The notes beneath the pieces are model-generated. The model ran no database searches, was not told where the DNA came from, and saw only the letters and a program-made list of their open reading frames with translations. A stretch of 64,000 bases of DNA from Flavobacterium nitrogenifigens. GTDB lineage: Bacteria > Bacteroidota > Bacteroidia > Flavobacteriales > Flavobacteriaceae. Every line of letters starts with the position of its first letter. The first letter of the stretch is position 1. The stretch is taken from assembly GCF_003254565.1 (NCBI RefSeq), contig NZ_QJRI01000182.1, forward strand, positions 310,001 through 374,000, written 5' to 3'. Positions 33,813-41,971 of this stretch are shown here, piece by piece. Made by a program: the position numbers and the translations under genes.

Positions 33813-34532
33813 ATGAAAAAGTATTTTAAATATATCGCCCTTATACTTATTGGTACAGTAATAAGCTGTAGAGAAGAAGTTCAAAAACCGAAAGTAAGTT
33901 ATGGCGCTTCAAATAAAGTAAGTGTTACTAAAGCCGATACAACTCAAATTGAAATCGCAGATTTGCCAATTCAAATGGAAGGAACCAATTATTTAATTCA
34001 TCCAGTTGGAGATTTAAGGGTTTTCGAAAGAGGATCTAAAGCGCGTTATGGTTCGTCGAGCGTAAATGATGTGAGTTTTACAATTTCTAATTTAGGCGAA
34101 TATGAAATTACAGGATATCTTCAGAATTTAAAATTCCAAAAAGTAGATTCAGATTCTATCCGACCATTATCTGATAAACCAGTTTTGATTTTAACAGCAA
34201 CGTATTTAAAAACGGTTGCAGATAGAACGCATAATAATGTGATGGTGTACACGCTGACAGATTCAGATACCAATAAAGATGGTAAAATTGATACCAGTGA
34301 TATCAAAACTTTGTATTTGAGTGATATAAGCGGAGAAAATTTTACAAAAGTTTCAGCAGACCTACAAGAATTGGTAGACTGGAGTTTAATTGAATCTAAA
34401 AACCGTTTGTATTTTAGAACTATTGAAGACACTAACCAAAATGGTCAATTTGATAAAAATGATGTTCTTCATTACAATTATATAGATTTGGCTTCTAAGA
34501 AGTGGGAAGTGAAGAGTTATAAACCGATTTAA
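33813..34532 (+). CDS. Lipoprotein with EF-hand-like repeats
   Basis: A 239-residue protein with a lipoprotein signal 'YIALILIGTVISC' (lipobox ending in Cys 20) and a proline/lysine tether. Two calcium-binding-like loops, 'DSDTNKDGKIDTSDI' (near 148-162) and 'DTNQNGQFDKNDVLHY' (near 211-226), fit the dockerin/EF-hand DxDxDG pattern. So it is probably a surface- or periplasm-facing lipoprotein that binds Ca2+. It lies downstream of the TonB receptor; the function is unknown. Followed by a strong terminator. Confidence 0.75.
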   Translation: MKKYFKYIALILIGTVISCREEVQKPKVSYGASNKVSVTKADTTQIEIADLPIQMEGTNYLIHPVGDLRVFERGSKARYGSSSVNDVSFTISNLGEYEITGYLQNLKFQKVDSDSIRPLSDKPVLILTATYLKTVADRTHNNVMVYTLTDSDTNKDGKIDTSDIKTLYLSDISGENFTKVSADLQELVDWSLIESKNRLYFRTIEDTNQNGQFDKNDVLHYNYIDLASKKWEVKSYKPI

Positions 34533-34551
34533 GAAAAAATATTACTATTAA

Positions 34552-34591
34552 AAAAGCAGAGTTTGTGAAAGCAAACTCTGCTTTTTTTTTT
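34552..34591 (+). terminator. Intrinsic terminator
   Basis: Perfect 11-base arms 34555-34565 and 34572-34582 with a 6-base loop and a run of ten T. Confidence 0.9.
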
Positions 34592-34666
34592 GTAAAGAGG
34601 AAAAATCTAATTTGTTAAATATAAGAAATATATGAATATTTAATTTATTAAATATAAGAAAAAGAC

Positions 34667-34674
34667 TATATTTG
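34667..34674 (+). promoter_or_regulatory. -7 box TATATTTG before the LysM gene
   Basis: TATATTTG, 20 bases before the ATG at 34695; likely drives the effector-like cassette. Confidence 0.55.
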
Positions 34675-34694
34675 ATTTTCTATATTTTATCAAA

Positions 34695-35906
34695 ATGATT
34701 AGGTTTAAAAAGTACAAAGTACAGCGAGGAGACACAATTGAAAAAATAGCTAGTAAGATTGGAATTCCTGTAAAGGATGTAAGAACGTTTCATAATCAGC
34801 ATTGTGAAATATCCGATTTGATAGAATTTGGTTTGCCTATACGATTTGTTGAATATATTTTGCTTCCTGATTTGAAGTCATATGTAGATTCGAAACTTTC
34901 TGAGCAAAAAGCACTTAAAAAAGTGTTTTCTAATTCTGAAAATATTCTGCGATTGACGTGGATTAAGAATGTTAAACATGAGTATGGAACTATTATTCAA
35001 TATCGAGAGAATAATAGGTTAAAAAACAAAGTTCATTTTACTTCAGAAGTTGAGTTTTTAAGAGAGCAGGATAATCATTTTATCGTAAAACTTCAAATCA
35101 ATCAAGTATATGTAAATGACAAAGCACCTAATTTGGTCATTGAGGAATTTGCAAGTGAAATTTCTAAAGTACTATATCCTTTAGTATTATGTCTAACAGA
35201 TAAAGGAGAAATATCAGAAATACTTAATGTAGAAGATATTCAAAGAAGATGGAAAGATCTCAAACCTTCTATAGTTAAATACTACAAAGGAGGAAACGTA
35301 ATACAGCGATTAATATCTTCTTTCGAAAAGAATATCGGCTCAGAATCTTTATTAAGGCGAAGCTTTGAAGAGCATCCTTTCTTTCAAATCTATTTTGCAC
35401 CGATATATCAAAATCACTCTTCAGATTTATCATTTACCAGCTATGGTTTTCAAACCCAAACACTGCAAAGTGTTGATGAGTTTGAAACCGATACATCTAA
35501 AATTTGTGTGAGACGTAAAGAGATTGTCTCGAGAACAAATTTTAATAAAGACTTAGAATTACTTGATGAATACGGTAAAAGAGTGGAGGATCGCCAAGAT
35601 AATGATTTGAGAAAGAAAGAATTTGAAATGGGAAAATTGGAAGATGGAATTGATAAGAACTTGGATTTTCAATACAAATTGAATCATGATAACAAGACTA
35701 TATTTTCTGTTACTGGTTTTGTAAACTCAAGATTAAATAATAAAACAATATCTACCGTTGAGTTCGAAACTTATGCAATAAACTACAAAGAGAAAAAAGA
35801 AGAAATTTTAAATCCAATATCAGGACAAATAGATTGGAACTCGGAAGTTATTAATGAAAAAGAAATTAAAGAACCCGGATTTTGGGAGGGATTTTGGGGA
35901 AGATGA
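34695..35906 (+). CDS. LysM-domain protein, first gene of a PAAR-like cassette
   Basis: A 403-residue cytoplasmic-looking protein (no signal peptide). Residues 4-55 are a LysM-like motif ('YKVQRGDTIEKIASKIGIPV'), followed by a poorly conserved region with beta/alpha mix and a charged helical segment (about 280-310). Small LysM proteins of this kind occur beside contractile-injection and type VI systems, where they act as baseplate or spike adaptors. Next come two PAAR-like genes and a large protein on the same strand. That it is an adaptor for the large protein is inference from context. Confidence 0.7.
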   Translation: MIRFKKYKVQRGDTIEKIASKIGIPVKDVRTFHNQHCEISDLIEFGLPIRFVEYILLPDLKSYVDSKLSEQKALKKVFSNSENILRLTWIKNVKHEYGTIIQYRENNRLKNKVHFTSEVEFLREQDNHFIVKLQINQVYVNDKAPNLVIEEFASEISKVLYPLVLCLTDKGEISEILNVEDIQRRWKDLKPSIVKYYKGGNVIQRLISSFEKNIGSESLLRRSFEEHPFFQIYFAPIYQNHSSDLSFTSYGFQTQTLQSVDEFETDTSKICVRRKEIVSRTNFNKDLELLDEYGKRVEDRQDNDLRKKEFEMGKLEDGIDKNLDFQYKLNHDNKTIFSVTGFVNSRLNNKTISTVEFETYAINYKEKKEEILNPISGQIDWNSEVINEKEIKEPGFWEGFWGR

Positions 35907-35955
35907 TTTATCAGGAATAAAAGATTTGGTCACGAATTTTAAAAAAAAATAAAAT

Positions 35956-36309
35956 ATGAATGGTTTTATAGTAGTAGACAGCGCTCGAATAAAATGTGAA
36001 TATGGCAGCATTGAATCGACATTTTTAAAAGCAGAGTATAACGGATTTATAATTGAAGACAAGAATCCTATACTGGAAAGTAACGTAGATATTTCTAGTT
36101 TTCTTTTTTGCACCCTGCATCAAAGAGCTTGTACCTTTAAAGCCCTTGATGGAAGATGGAGAGACCCAGCATATTTAAGAACTGATGAAGAAAGCTATAT
36201 TACATCAGAATCGACATTGTATTGTAAAGACGGCGGATGTTTATCTATAGTAGATGCTGGACAAAAGGGTGTTGCTGAGAGAGACGGTATGCTGATAATG
36301 ATTGAATGA
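35956..36309 (+). CDS. Small PAAR-like protein
   Basis: A 117-residue soluble protein. It shares with the next gene an overall size and the cysteine spacing of the DUF4280-type PAAR-like fold ('CEYGSIESTF', 'CTFKALDGRW', 'CKDGGCLSI'), but similarity is distant. PAAR-like proteins cap the tip of injection spikes. It has no signal peptide. 46 bases after the LysM gene and 50 bases before the next. Confidence 0.6.
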   Translation: MNGFIVVDSARIKCEYGSIESTFLKAEYNGFIIEDKNPILESNVDISSFLFCTLHQRACTFKALDGRWRDPAYLRTDEESYITSESTLYCKDGGCLSIVDAGQKGVAERDGMLIMIE

Positions 36310-36359
36310 ACTAAATTTTAAAGGTAGAAATAGTATTGACCACTTAAAAACTTTATACC

Positions 36360-36830
36360 ATGAGCAAAATACATTTAGTATGCCAAGGAGCAACTTGTAA
36401 ATGCCAGTTTGGAACTACAACCGATATTTTAAAAGTGAAAACACAAAGCAAGCGTTTTATAAATGATCATGAAGGTGAATCAAAATTGACTGCAACTCAT
36501 AAAGATTTGGGACAGACTTTTGAAAAAAACACATTTGGAAGTTGTGCAAAAATGAATAATAATGCCTGTAAGCCTGCTATTATAAAATGGGAGGGTTACT
36601 ATGATAAAATTACATTAAAGGACAACGGCGGTAAACCTTTATTAGAAAATAGTAAAGCAACCTGCGCAGTTGCAGGAAGTGCTTGTGTTGAGATTATTAA
36701 TCATGGACAGATTACAGAAGTTAGCAAACAGAATATTCAGAATTGTGATGAAGAGGTCATCAAGGTAATCAATCCAGCATTGAGCTTGAATATTGACGAA
36801 ATAGGATTATTACAAATACCTAATATTTAA
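36360..36830 (+). CDS. DUF4280 PAAR-like protein
   Basis: A 156-residue protein with the DUF4280 pattern: 'LVCQGATCKCQFGTTTDILK' (residues 5-24), 'FGSCAKMNNNACKPAI' (near 60-75) and 'CAVAGSACVEIINHGQIT' (near 100-117). DUF4280 is a cysteine-rich, PAAR-like fold used as the spike tip of type VI or contractile injection systems to carry toxins. It lies 5 bases before the large protein, so the two are co-translated, which fits a tip and its cargo. Confidence 0.82.
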   Translation: MSKIHLVCQGATCKCQFGTTTDILKVKTQSKRFINDHEGESKLTATHKDLGQTFEKNTFGSCAKMNNNACKPAIIKWEGYYDKITLKDNGGKPLLENSKATCAVAGSACVEIINHGQITEVSKQNIQNCDEEVIKVINPALSLNIDEIGLLQIPNI

Positions 36831-36835
36831 ATAGT

Positions 36836-39439
36836 ATGGATGATAATAAATTGCATATAGTTCCTATGCCATCAAAAGGCCAAAAACATGACCCAAGTAT
36901 GGGGCGTATTGTTTTGAATGGAACAGAAAATTTTTATGTAACCATAAAAGAGTACAAAGAAGTTGAGAAAAAAATAAAAATACTGGAAGATAAAAAGAAA
37001 CAAGTACAGGATTTTGCGAGACAAAAATGGATGGAGCGTGCCAAGGCAGGATGGAGCGAAAAAAAGCTAAAAGAAAATTACGAGGCCAATATGAAGGTTT
37101 GGTATGAATTGGATAAACAAATCGAATCTCTTCAAAAAAAATACAATGATGTAAACTGGAGCTGGCAGCTAGTAGGAGAAAAACTTGATTATAATAAGCT
37201 TTCTCACAATAAATCTTTTAACAAAGGAATTGCAGAAATTCAAAGGAATGGCAGCTTGAAAATTCATTTTGATAAAGTTATATTTGGCGGTGGTATGGCC
37301 TGGTTGGAGGCTTATCATGAAGAGGAAGGAGCTACAGGAAAAATTCCGTATGGCGTTTATGTGCAGGGTTACGGCAAACCAGAGGTTTTAGATGCGGTAT
37401 GGACCGATTTTGAATACAATCCTATAATAGGAATGGTGGGTTTTGAGTCAAAAGTAATTTTGCATATCTATACCTCTGCAATGTACGGACAAAAGGTTGA
37501 AATAAGCCTGATGGAAAGAAATTGGAGATCTGCAAATAAAGAAGTGGATATTTCAGGAATGGCTGCTTTTGTGAGAGAAGTAACAATCATGAAAGGAAAA
37601 GACATCGATAATGGAAAAAATAGTACCTCGGGATTGTTAACCAAAACTTGTAAGGAAGACATTAATACTACAGAATCGAAAGTGGATTATGTGCAAAAAA
37701 TTGAAGTAGAAGTATTAATTGATTCAAAGTGGGATAAGTCAAATCTTGGGGTTATAGATTTATATCCAAGGATAAAAGTATTAGAAACAGGTGCTTATTT
37801 TGAAGAGTTTCCCAAAGAAAGATGTTATCTGAAGGTTAATAAGCTTAGCAGGGTTAAAACAGCTCCTATAGAAGTAAGCAACAAACCTTCTGTTGTGCAT
37901 ACTATTGAAACTAATGTTGGGGCTTTTCATCCTTGTAAGTATACAGGAATTGAACTTAGGGTAATTCCTGAAACTAAAACTGAAAAAAAACGGGTTATTT
38001 TTAAAGAAAATAATATGCCAGGGTCTTCTGTCTGTAATATACCTATTATTTGTGCAGATACAGATCACTTTAAAAATTATTCAATAAAATTAATGGGGCT
38101 GGAAACGGAAGAATGTCGATTTCATGGTAAATCAAATGATCATAAAAAAACTTCTTTAAATGTATTGAAAATTCCTGAAAACTATCAATTAACTGATGAT
38201 AATGGTGATAATGGTGAAATATTAAATTTTAAAGCAGCATTTAATTATCATCCTAGTAATGATAATCTGATAGAGAAGACCTCTCTTAAAATGTTAGAAT
38301 ATATTTGGCCAGTTAGTATGCGAGATGATAATAATCATGCTTTGGAATTGAGGGCTTTATCTTGTAGGTATGACAAAAGAATAAATGTTATTGCCTATCC
38401 TGATGTAAAATGGACTTTGGATTTTAGGTTTGGAATGAAAGGACCAGAACAGTTAACACATACAAATCTTCCAACCTACCCTAGAAACAGCGATAAAGAG
38501 AAAGTTGAAGAAAAACCTCAATCCAGACATAGTGATTCTTTTGAAAAAGCTCAAAAAGCGGGACAAATTAATACTTACGGAATGGCGAAAAGAGAGAATG
38601 GAATGGAATTAGAGTTTCAATTGGTTCTCAAAGCTGAATATAATAAAGGGGAGGAAATAGAGTTAGCCGAGAAATATGCTCAGAAAATAAAAAAGTTCTT
38701 AGAGTTGCTATTGCTATTAAAAGAAGGTTTAGATACTTTAACAAATATTGATAAAATAAATTCTGGGCATAAAAGAGCTGTAAAGGGGCTTGGTAAATTT
38801 TTGAAATCACCAATCGTTGGGACAATTGATTATCCCGCAATCAGCGTTGGAGCAAAATGGCAAGCAGCAATAAAAGATGATACAAATGAAATCTATACTG
38901 ATGGAAAGATTGTTTTAAGATTTAATCCTTTGTTAAAAGGTGATGTCTCATTAGACATAATTGCTGCAATTTCTTATGTTCCTGCATTTGGACAGGTCGT
39001 AAAAGCAATTGAGATAGCATTAAATACTGCAGGGGCAGAATTGAACTTTATGCTCACAATATTTGGACAAGTAAATGTAGAATTTGAATATGCACTTGCC
39101 GAAAAAGGCGGTTCTAATTTAAACTTAAATGGAGAACTTGGACTCAAGCTTGTATTATCTGGGAAAGTTAAAGTAAATTTAAATGCTATTATTTTCAGTG
39201 TGAATGGTGAAATCCAAGCCGAAGCATATGCTGTTACATCTATAAAACCTAAAGCCAGTATAGGGCATGATAATAAAGGAACTTTTGTAGAAGCAAAATG
39301 TGATTTTATGGGAATTAATATTGTTTGTATTATTACTGCAAAAGGTAAAAACAATCAAATACAATATAAAGACACTTATAATCTTTTCGATAGAAAAGAT
39401 GATTTTGTTAAAGGCAAAAAATATTTAATAGAATCATAA
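36836..39439 (+). CDS. Large protein, putative injected effector
   Basis: An 867-residue protein without signal peptide. N-terminal 130 residues: short beta strands then a lysine/glutamate coiled coil (about 40-100). Middle: mostly beta, with cysteine-bearing segments (about 280-420). The last 180 residues are rich in hydrophobic and amphipathic strands ('LDIIAAISYVPAFGQVVKAI', then alternating strands 'LNLNGELGLKLVLSG' and 'AIIFSVNGEI'), which could insert into membranes. Being preceded by a DUF4280 spike-tip protein and followed by a secreted small protein, it is best read as an effector, toxin type unknown. No enzyme motif identified. Confidence 0.6.
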   Translation: MDDNKLHIVPMPSKGQKHDPSMGRIVLNGTENFYVTIKEYKEVEKKIKILEDKKKQVQDFARQKWMERAKAGWSEKKLKENYEANMKVWYELDKQIESLQKKYNDVNWSWQLVGEKLDYNKLSHNKSFNKGIAEIQRNGSLKIHFDKVIFGGGMAWLEAYHEEEGATGKIPYGVYVQGYGKPEVLDAVWTDFEYNPIIGMVGFESKVILHIYTSAMYGQKVEISLMERNWRSANKEVDISGMAAFVREVTIMKGKDIDNGKNSTSGLLTKTCKEDINTTESKVDYVQKIEVEVLIDSKWDKSNLGVIDLYPRIKVLETGAYFEEFPKERCYLKVNKLSRVKTAPIEVSNKPSVVHTIETNVGAFHPCKYTGIELRVIPETKTEKKRVIFKENNMPGSSVCNIPIICADTDHFKNYSIKLMGLETEECRFHGKSNDHKKTSLNVLKIPENYQLTDDNGDNGEILNFKAAFNYHPSNDNLIEKTSLKMLEYIWPVSMRDDNNHALELRALSCRYDKRINVIAYPDVKWTLDFRFGMKGPEQLTHTNLPTYPRNSDKEKVEEKPQSRHSDSFEKAQKAGQINTYGMAKRENGMELEFQLVLKAEYNKGEEIELAEKYAQKIKKFLELLLLLKEGLDTLTNIDKINSGHKRAVKGLGKFLKSPIVGTIDYPAISVGAKWQAAIKDDTNEIYTDGKIVLRFNPLLKGDVSLDIIAAISYVPAFGQVVKAIEIALNTAGAELNFMLTIFGQVNVEFEYALAEKGGSNLNLNGELGLKLVLSGKVKVNLNAIIFSVNGEIQAEAYAVTSIKPKASIGHDNKGTFVEAKCDFMGINIVCIITAKGKNNQIQYKDTYNLFDRKDDFVKGKKYLIES

Positions 39440-39442
39440 AAG

Positions 39443-40354
39443 ATGAAATATGTAATATCCATTTTAGCACTATTTATACACTTTGAAATTTATTCGCAAA
39501 CTAACAAAACCAACATGGAATTGATAAAAAAAGAAATTTTAGATAATAAAAAAACATATACCGCAAAACCATACTATACTGTAAAATTACAAATTCAAGC
39601 TTGCGATTTTGAGCTATTGCTTAACGACATTCCTGTATTTAGCTATAGTGTAAAAAGTGGTATGACAAATGAAATACCCTTGAACTGTTATATTTTAAAA
39701 AGCGGAGAACAAAATTTAAAAATTAAATTGACACCAATTATTAATCAATTAAATCTTAGTGAACAAGTCGATTTATCTCTGGATCTTGGTTATAACAATA
39801 TTATCGGTGAAAGCAGTCTTGGACAATATATTCAATCAGCAAAATTTCAGTTGCCTCAAGAAATAAAAGATGAAAAACTTCCTTATTTTGAAATGGAAAT
39901 TCCATTTATTGCAGAGGTTCCTTGGGATTATAGTTCTATTTTAGATAATGCTCAAGATTTATCTAAACAATCTAATTTATTAAAACAAACAGTAAATAAA
40001 TTTTATCACATATTAGAAACCAAAGATTCAAAAAAATATTTTGAATTAATGAAAGGGAGTCTTAAAATCCAATCGGATGTTGAATATATGTCAAGAGAAG
40101 AAACTAAAAAATTACTAAATGATTTGAATCTCTCACAAATTAAAAAATTGTATCCCATGGATGATTATGAAATAAAATTTTATACTAATAACAAATTGGT
40201 GAGATTTGTGAGTAAAACCAAAGATGAAGATGGAAATCAATATCTTTATAAATATACTGTTCCTCCACTTATAGAAGGGAAACTTGATGGAGAAGGATCC
40301 TTTAATTATCTATTTTATCTTCCAAAAGACAAAGAACAATTAGAAGTATTTTAA
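39443..40354 (+). CDS. Secreted protein, putative immunity or partner protein
   Basis: A 303-residue protein with signal peptide 'MKYVISILALFIHFEIYSQ', thus periplasmic or outer-membrane associated. The N-terminal half looks like an immunoglobulin-like beta domain, the C-terminal half (about 180-300) like an NTF2-like fold ('LLKQTVNKFYHILETKDSKK'). It starts 3 bases after the large gene, so the two are co-expressed. That it protects the cell from the large protein is inference from position and export signal. Confidence 0.6.
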   Translation: MKYVISILALFIHFEIYSQTNKTNMELIKKEILDNKKTYTAKPYYTVKLQIQACDFELLLNDIPVFSYSVKSGMTNEIPLNCYILKSGEQNLKIKLTPIINQLNLSEQVDLSLDLGYNNIIGESSLGQYIQSAKFQLPQEIKDEKLPYFEMEIPFIAEVPWDYSSILDNAQDLSKQSNLLKQTVNKFYHILETKDSKKYFELMKGSLKIQSDVEYMSREETKKLLNDLNLSQIKKLYPMDDYEIKFYTNNKLVRFVSKTKDEDGNQYLYKYTVPPLIEGKLDGEGSFNYLFYLPKDKEQLEVF

Positions 40355-40368
40355 TTTGATATTATAAA

Positions 40369-40924
40369 ATGCTAAAAGAAAAAATTAGAAAAGAAGAAGT
40401 TGCTTTTGTAAAAAAGGTATTCAATAAAAATTTATGGAAATCATTAGTTATAATGCCTTTTATTTTGGTGTTGTTATGTTTGCCAATTTATTTTTTATTT
40501 TTTTTTTATTAGCTTATTTCTATTTCACAGTCATTTAGATAATTTATTAACAATATATGTTGTTTCGATTTTTGGATTAGTAGTTTTAAATTTTCTATAT
40601 GGAAAAATCATTATCAATAAAAGGATTGAGAATCAAAAAATCTATAAAATAACGGATGATTTATGGGTTGAAAAAAAAGATAATTATACATATACTTCAG
40701 ATTCTTCTTCAGATAGTAATTATTTTAGATTGTATCTAATAAATAAATATGAGCAAAAAAAAGGAATCTATATCAGTAAGGATGATTATAAAAAAATAAA
40801 AGAAAAGGATGTAATTACAATTACATATTTTGAGATAGTAAATATTAGCATAAAAGCCGTTTGTAATAATCAAGAATTGGAGTACGCTCGTTTTTTTACC
40901 ATAAGAAATTGGAAATTTTGGTAA
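40369..40924 (+). pseudogene. Frameshifted small membrane protein gene, possibly an immunity gene
   Basis: Reading from the ATG at 40369 gives 'MLKEKIRKEEVAFVKKVFNK' then a hydrophobic stretch, ending at TAG 40510-40512. A second frame continues without gap from 40502 to TAA at 40924, with one more membrane segment and a Lys/Glu-rich tail. The frame switches inside a run of ten T (40498-40507). Joined, they encode about 185 residues with two or three membrane segments. The run could be an error, a genuine loss of the gene or a phase switch. It lies 14 bases after the secreted protein gene, as an immunity gene would. Confidence 0.65.
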
Positions 40925-40991
40925 TGTTATGTGTGATTATTGCAAAGTAAGTAATTACAAAATGGGAAAACCGAATTAGAAATTTTTTAAG

Positions 40992-41142
40992 ATGAAAACA
41001 AGGAAAATTACTGAAGAAGAGATGCTATTTGTTAGTCAAGTATTTAGTAAAACGATTAGAAGCTCAAGTCTTATTATTTTGTTTTACTGTCTTTTTTTCT
41101 GCTTTTTTTGTTTATTTCTTTTTCAAATTTTTTCTCAGAAAT
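40992..41142 (+). pseudogene. Truncated paralogue of the preceding membrane protein
   Basis: The ATG at 40992 opens 'MKTRKITEEEMLFVSQVFSK' followed by a hydrophobic stretch, matching the start of the gene at 40369 (K-x-R-K, EE-x-x-FV, VF-x-K, then hydrophobic). The match ends near 41142, where the oppositely oriented DUF2971 gene begins; frame continues into antisense sequence. So it is a broken copy. Confidence 0.6.
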
Positions 41143-41844
41143 TCAAATCAATATATCACTTTCCAGATCAGATTTTTCAATTTCGAAACCAAAACCTAAG
41201 CGTTCAACCAGCTCTATTACCAGCTTTTTATACCAGTTTTCAGATTTTGGATGAATGTATATTTTTTCAATTAATTGATTGATGTCCACATTGATTTTTA
41301 ATCCGTCGTTTAATTTGATGTCGCTTTTTGAAGTGTCACTCAGAATTCGGACTTCTCTTTCGTATTGAAAACTTTTTCTCTTAAATAAAAATGGAAAGAA
41401 TAAATCATCAAACGGAATATATTCTTTTTTGTAATCAATGTAGTTTACTTCGCCAATATACTGATCAAAATTATTTTCTGGTTTTACAGCTTTTTGCAGT
41501 CTTTTAATGGTGGACTGAATCGCTAAACCTTCATTATTTTTGGTAAAAATCTGCCACATGGCAAAAGATTCATATTCGTTAATATGCCAACTGCTAATCG
41601 CTACTTTTTCGCGATGCGTTTTGTAGTAATTTAAAAACTCGGGATTATCTGCGGCAAGTTTTTTGATCTCTTCATAAGTAGGTTCGCTAAAAGTGCCTTC
41701 ATATTGATCTTCAAACTTGTCTGAACGCGACATAAAAAGTTTTTTCGAAAGCAATAAATCTAGAAATTTAGATAAGTCAAGATATTTCCAAACAATAGTA
41801 TCAGGATCGTCAGGAAGTTTTATGTTGGGGTTGTTAAGATACAT
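41143..41844 (-). CDS. DUF2971 domain protein
   Basis: A 233-residue cytoplasmic protein of the DUF2971 family: 'LLSKKLFMSRSDKFEDQYEG' (residues 31-50), 'AISSWHINEYESFAMWQIF' (near 82-100), 'REVRIL' (near 167). This family is widespread and uncharacterised. Leftward single gene with its stop next to the truncated membrane-protein gene. Confidence 0.85.
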   Translation of the reverse strand: MYLNNPNIKLPDDPDTIVWKYLDLSKFLDLLLSKKLFMSRSDKFEDQYEGTFSEPTYEEIKKLAADNPEFLNYYKTHREKVAISSWHINEYESFAMWQIFTKNNEGLAIQSTIKRLQKAVKPENNFDQYIGEVNYIDYKKEYIPFDDLFFPFLFKRKSFQYEREVRILSDTSKSDIKLNDGLKINVDINQLIEKIYIHPKSENWYKKLVIELVERLGFGFEIEKSDLESDILI

Positions 41845-41896
41845 TTTCTGAAAGAATTAAATTTCAATCTTTAACTATCCTAAAGTTATAAAAATA

Positions 41897-41949
41897 AACA
41901 CAGATTAAAGAAATTAAACTGAGTTTTAATATTTCCTTAATCTGTGTTA
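41897..41949 (-). terminator. Palindrome after the ABC exporter gene, probable terminator
   Basis: AACACAGATTAA (41897-41908) and TTAATCTGTGTT (41938-41949) pair perfectly, enclosing a shorter imperfect stem. Read leftward T-rich sequence follows. Large for an intrinsic terminator. Confidence 0.55.
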
Positions 41950-41971
41950 GATTATTTGGTATGTGAAAATC

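Noticed and set aside
41143..41282. C-terminal part of the ORF starting at 40992
   Set aside because: From 41143 this frame is antisense to the DUF2971 gene, so only the first part is a gene remnant.
41143..41844. DUF2971 as part of a defence island
   Set aside because: No other defence gene nearby; the family is broad and uncharacterised, so no such claim can be supported.
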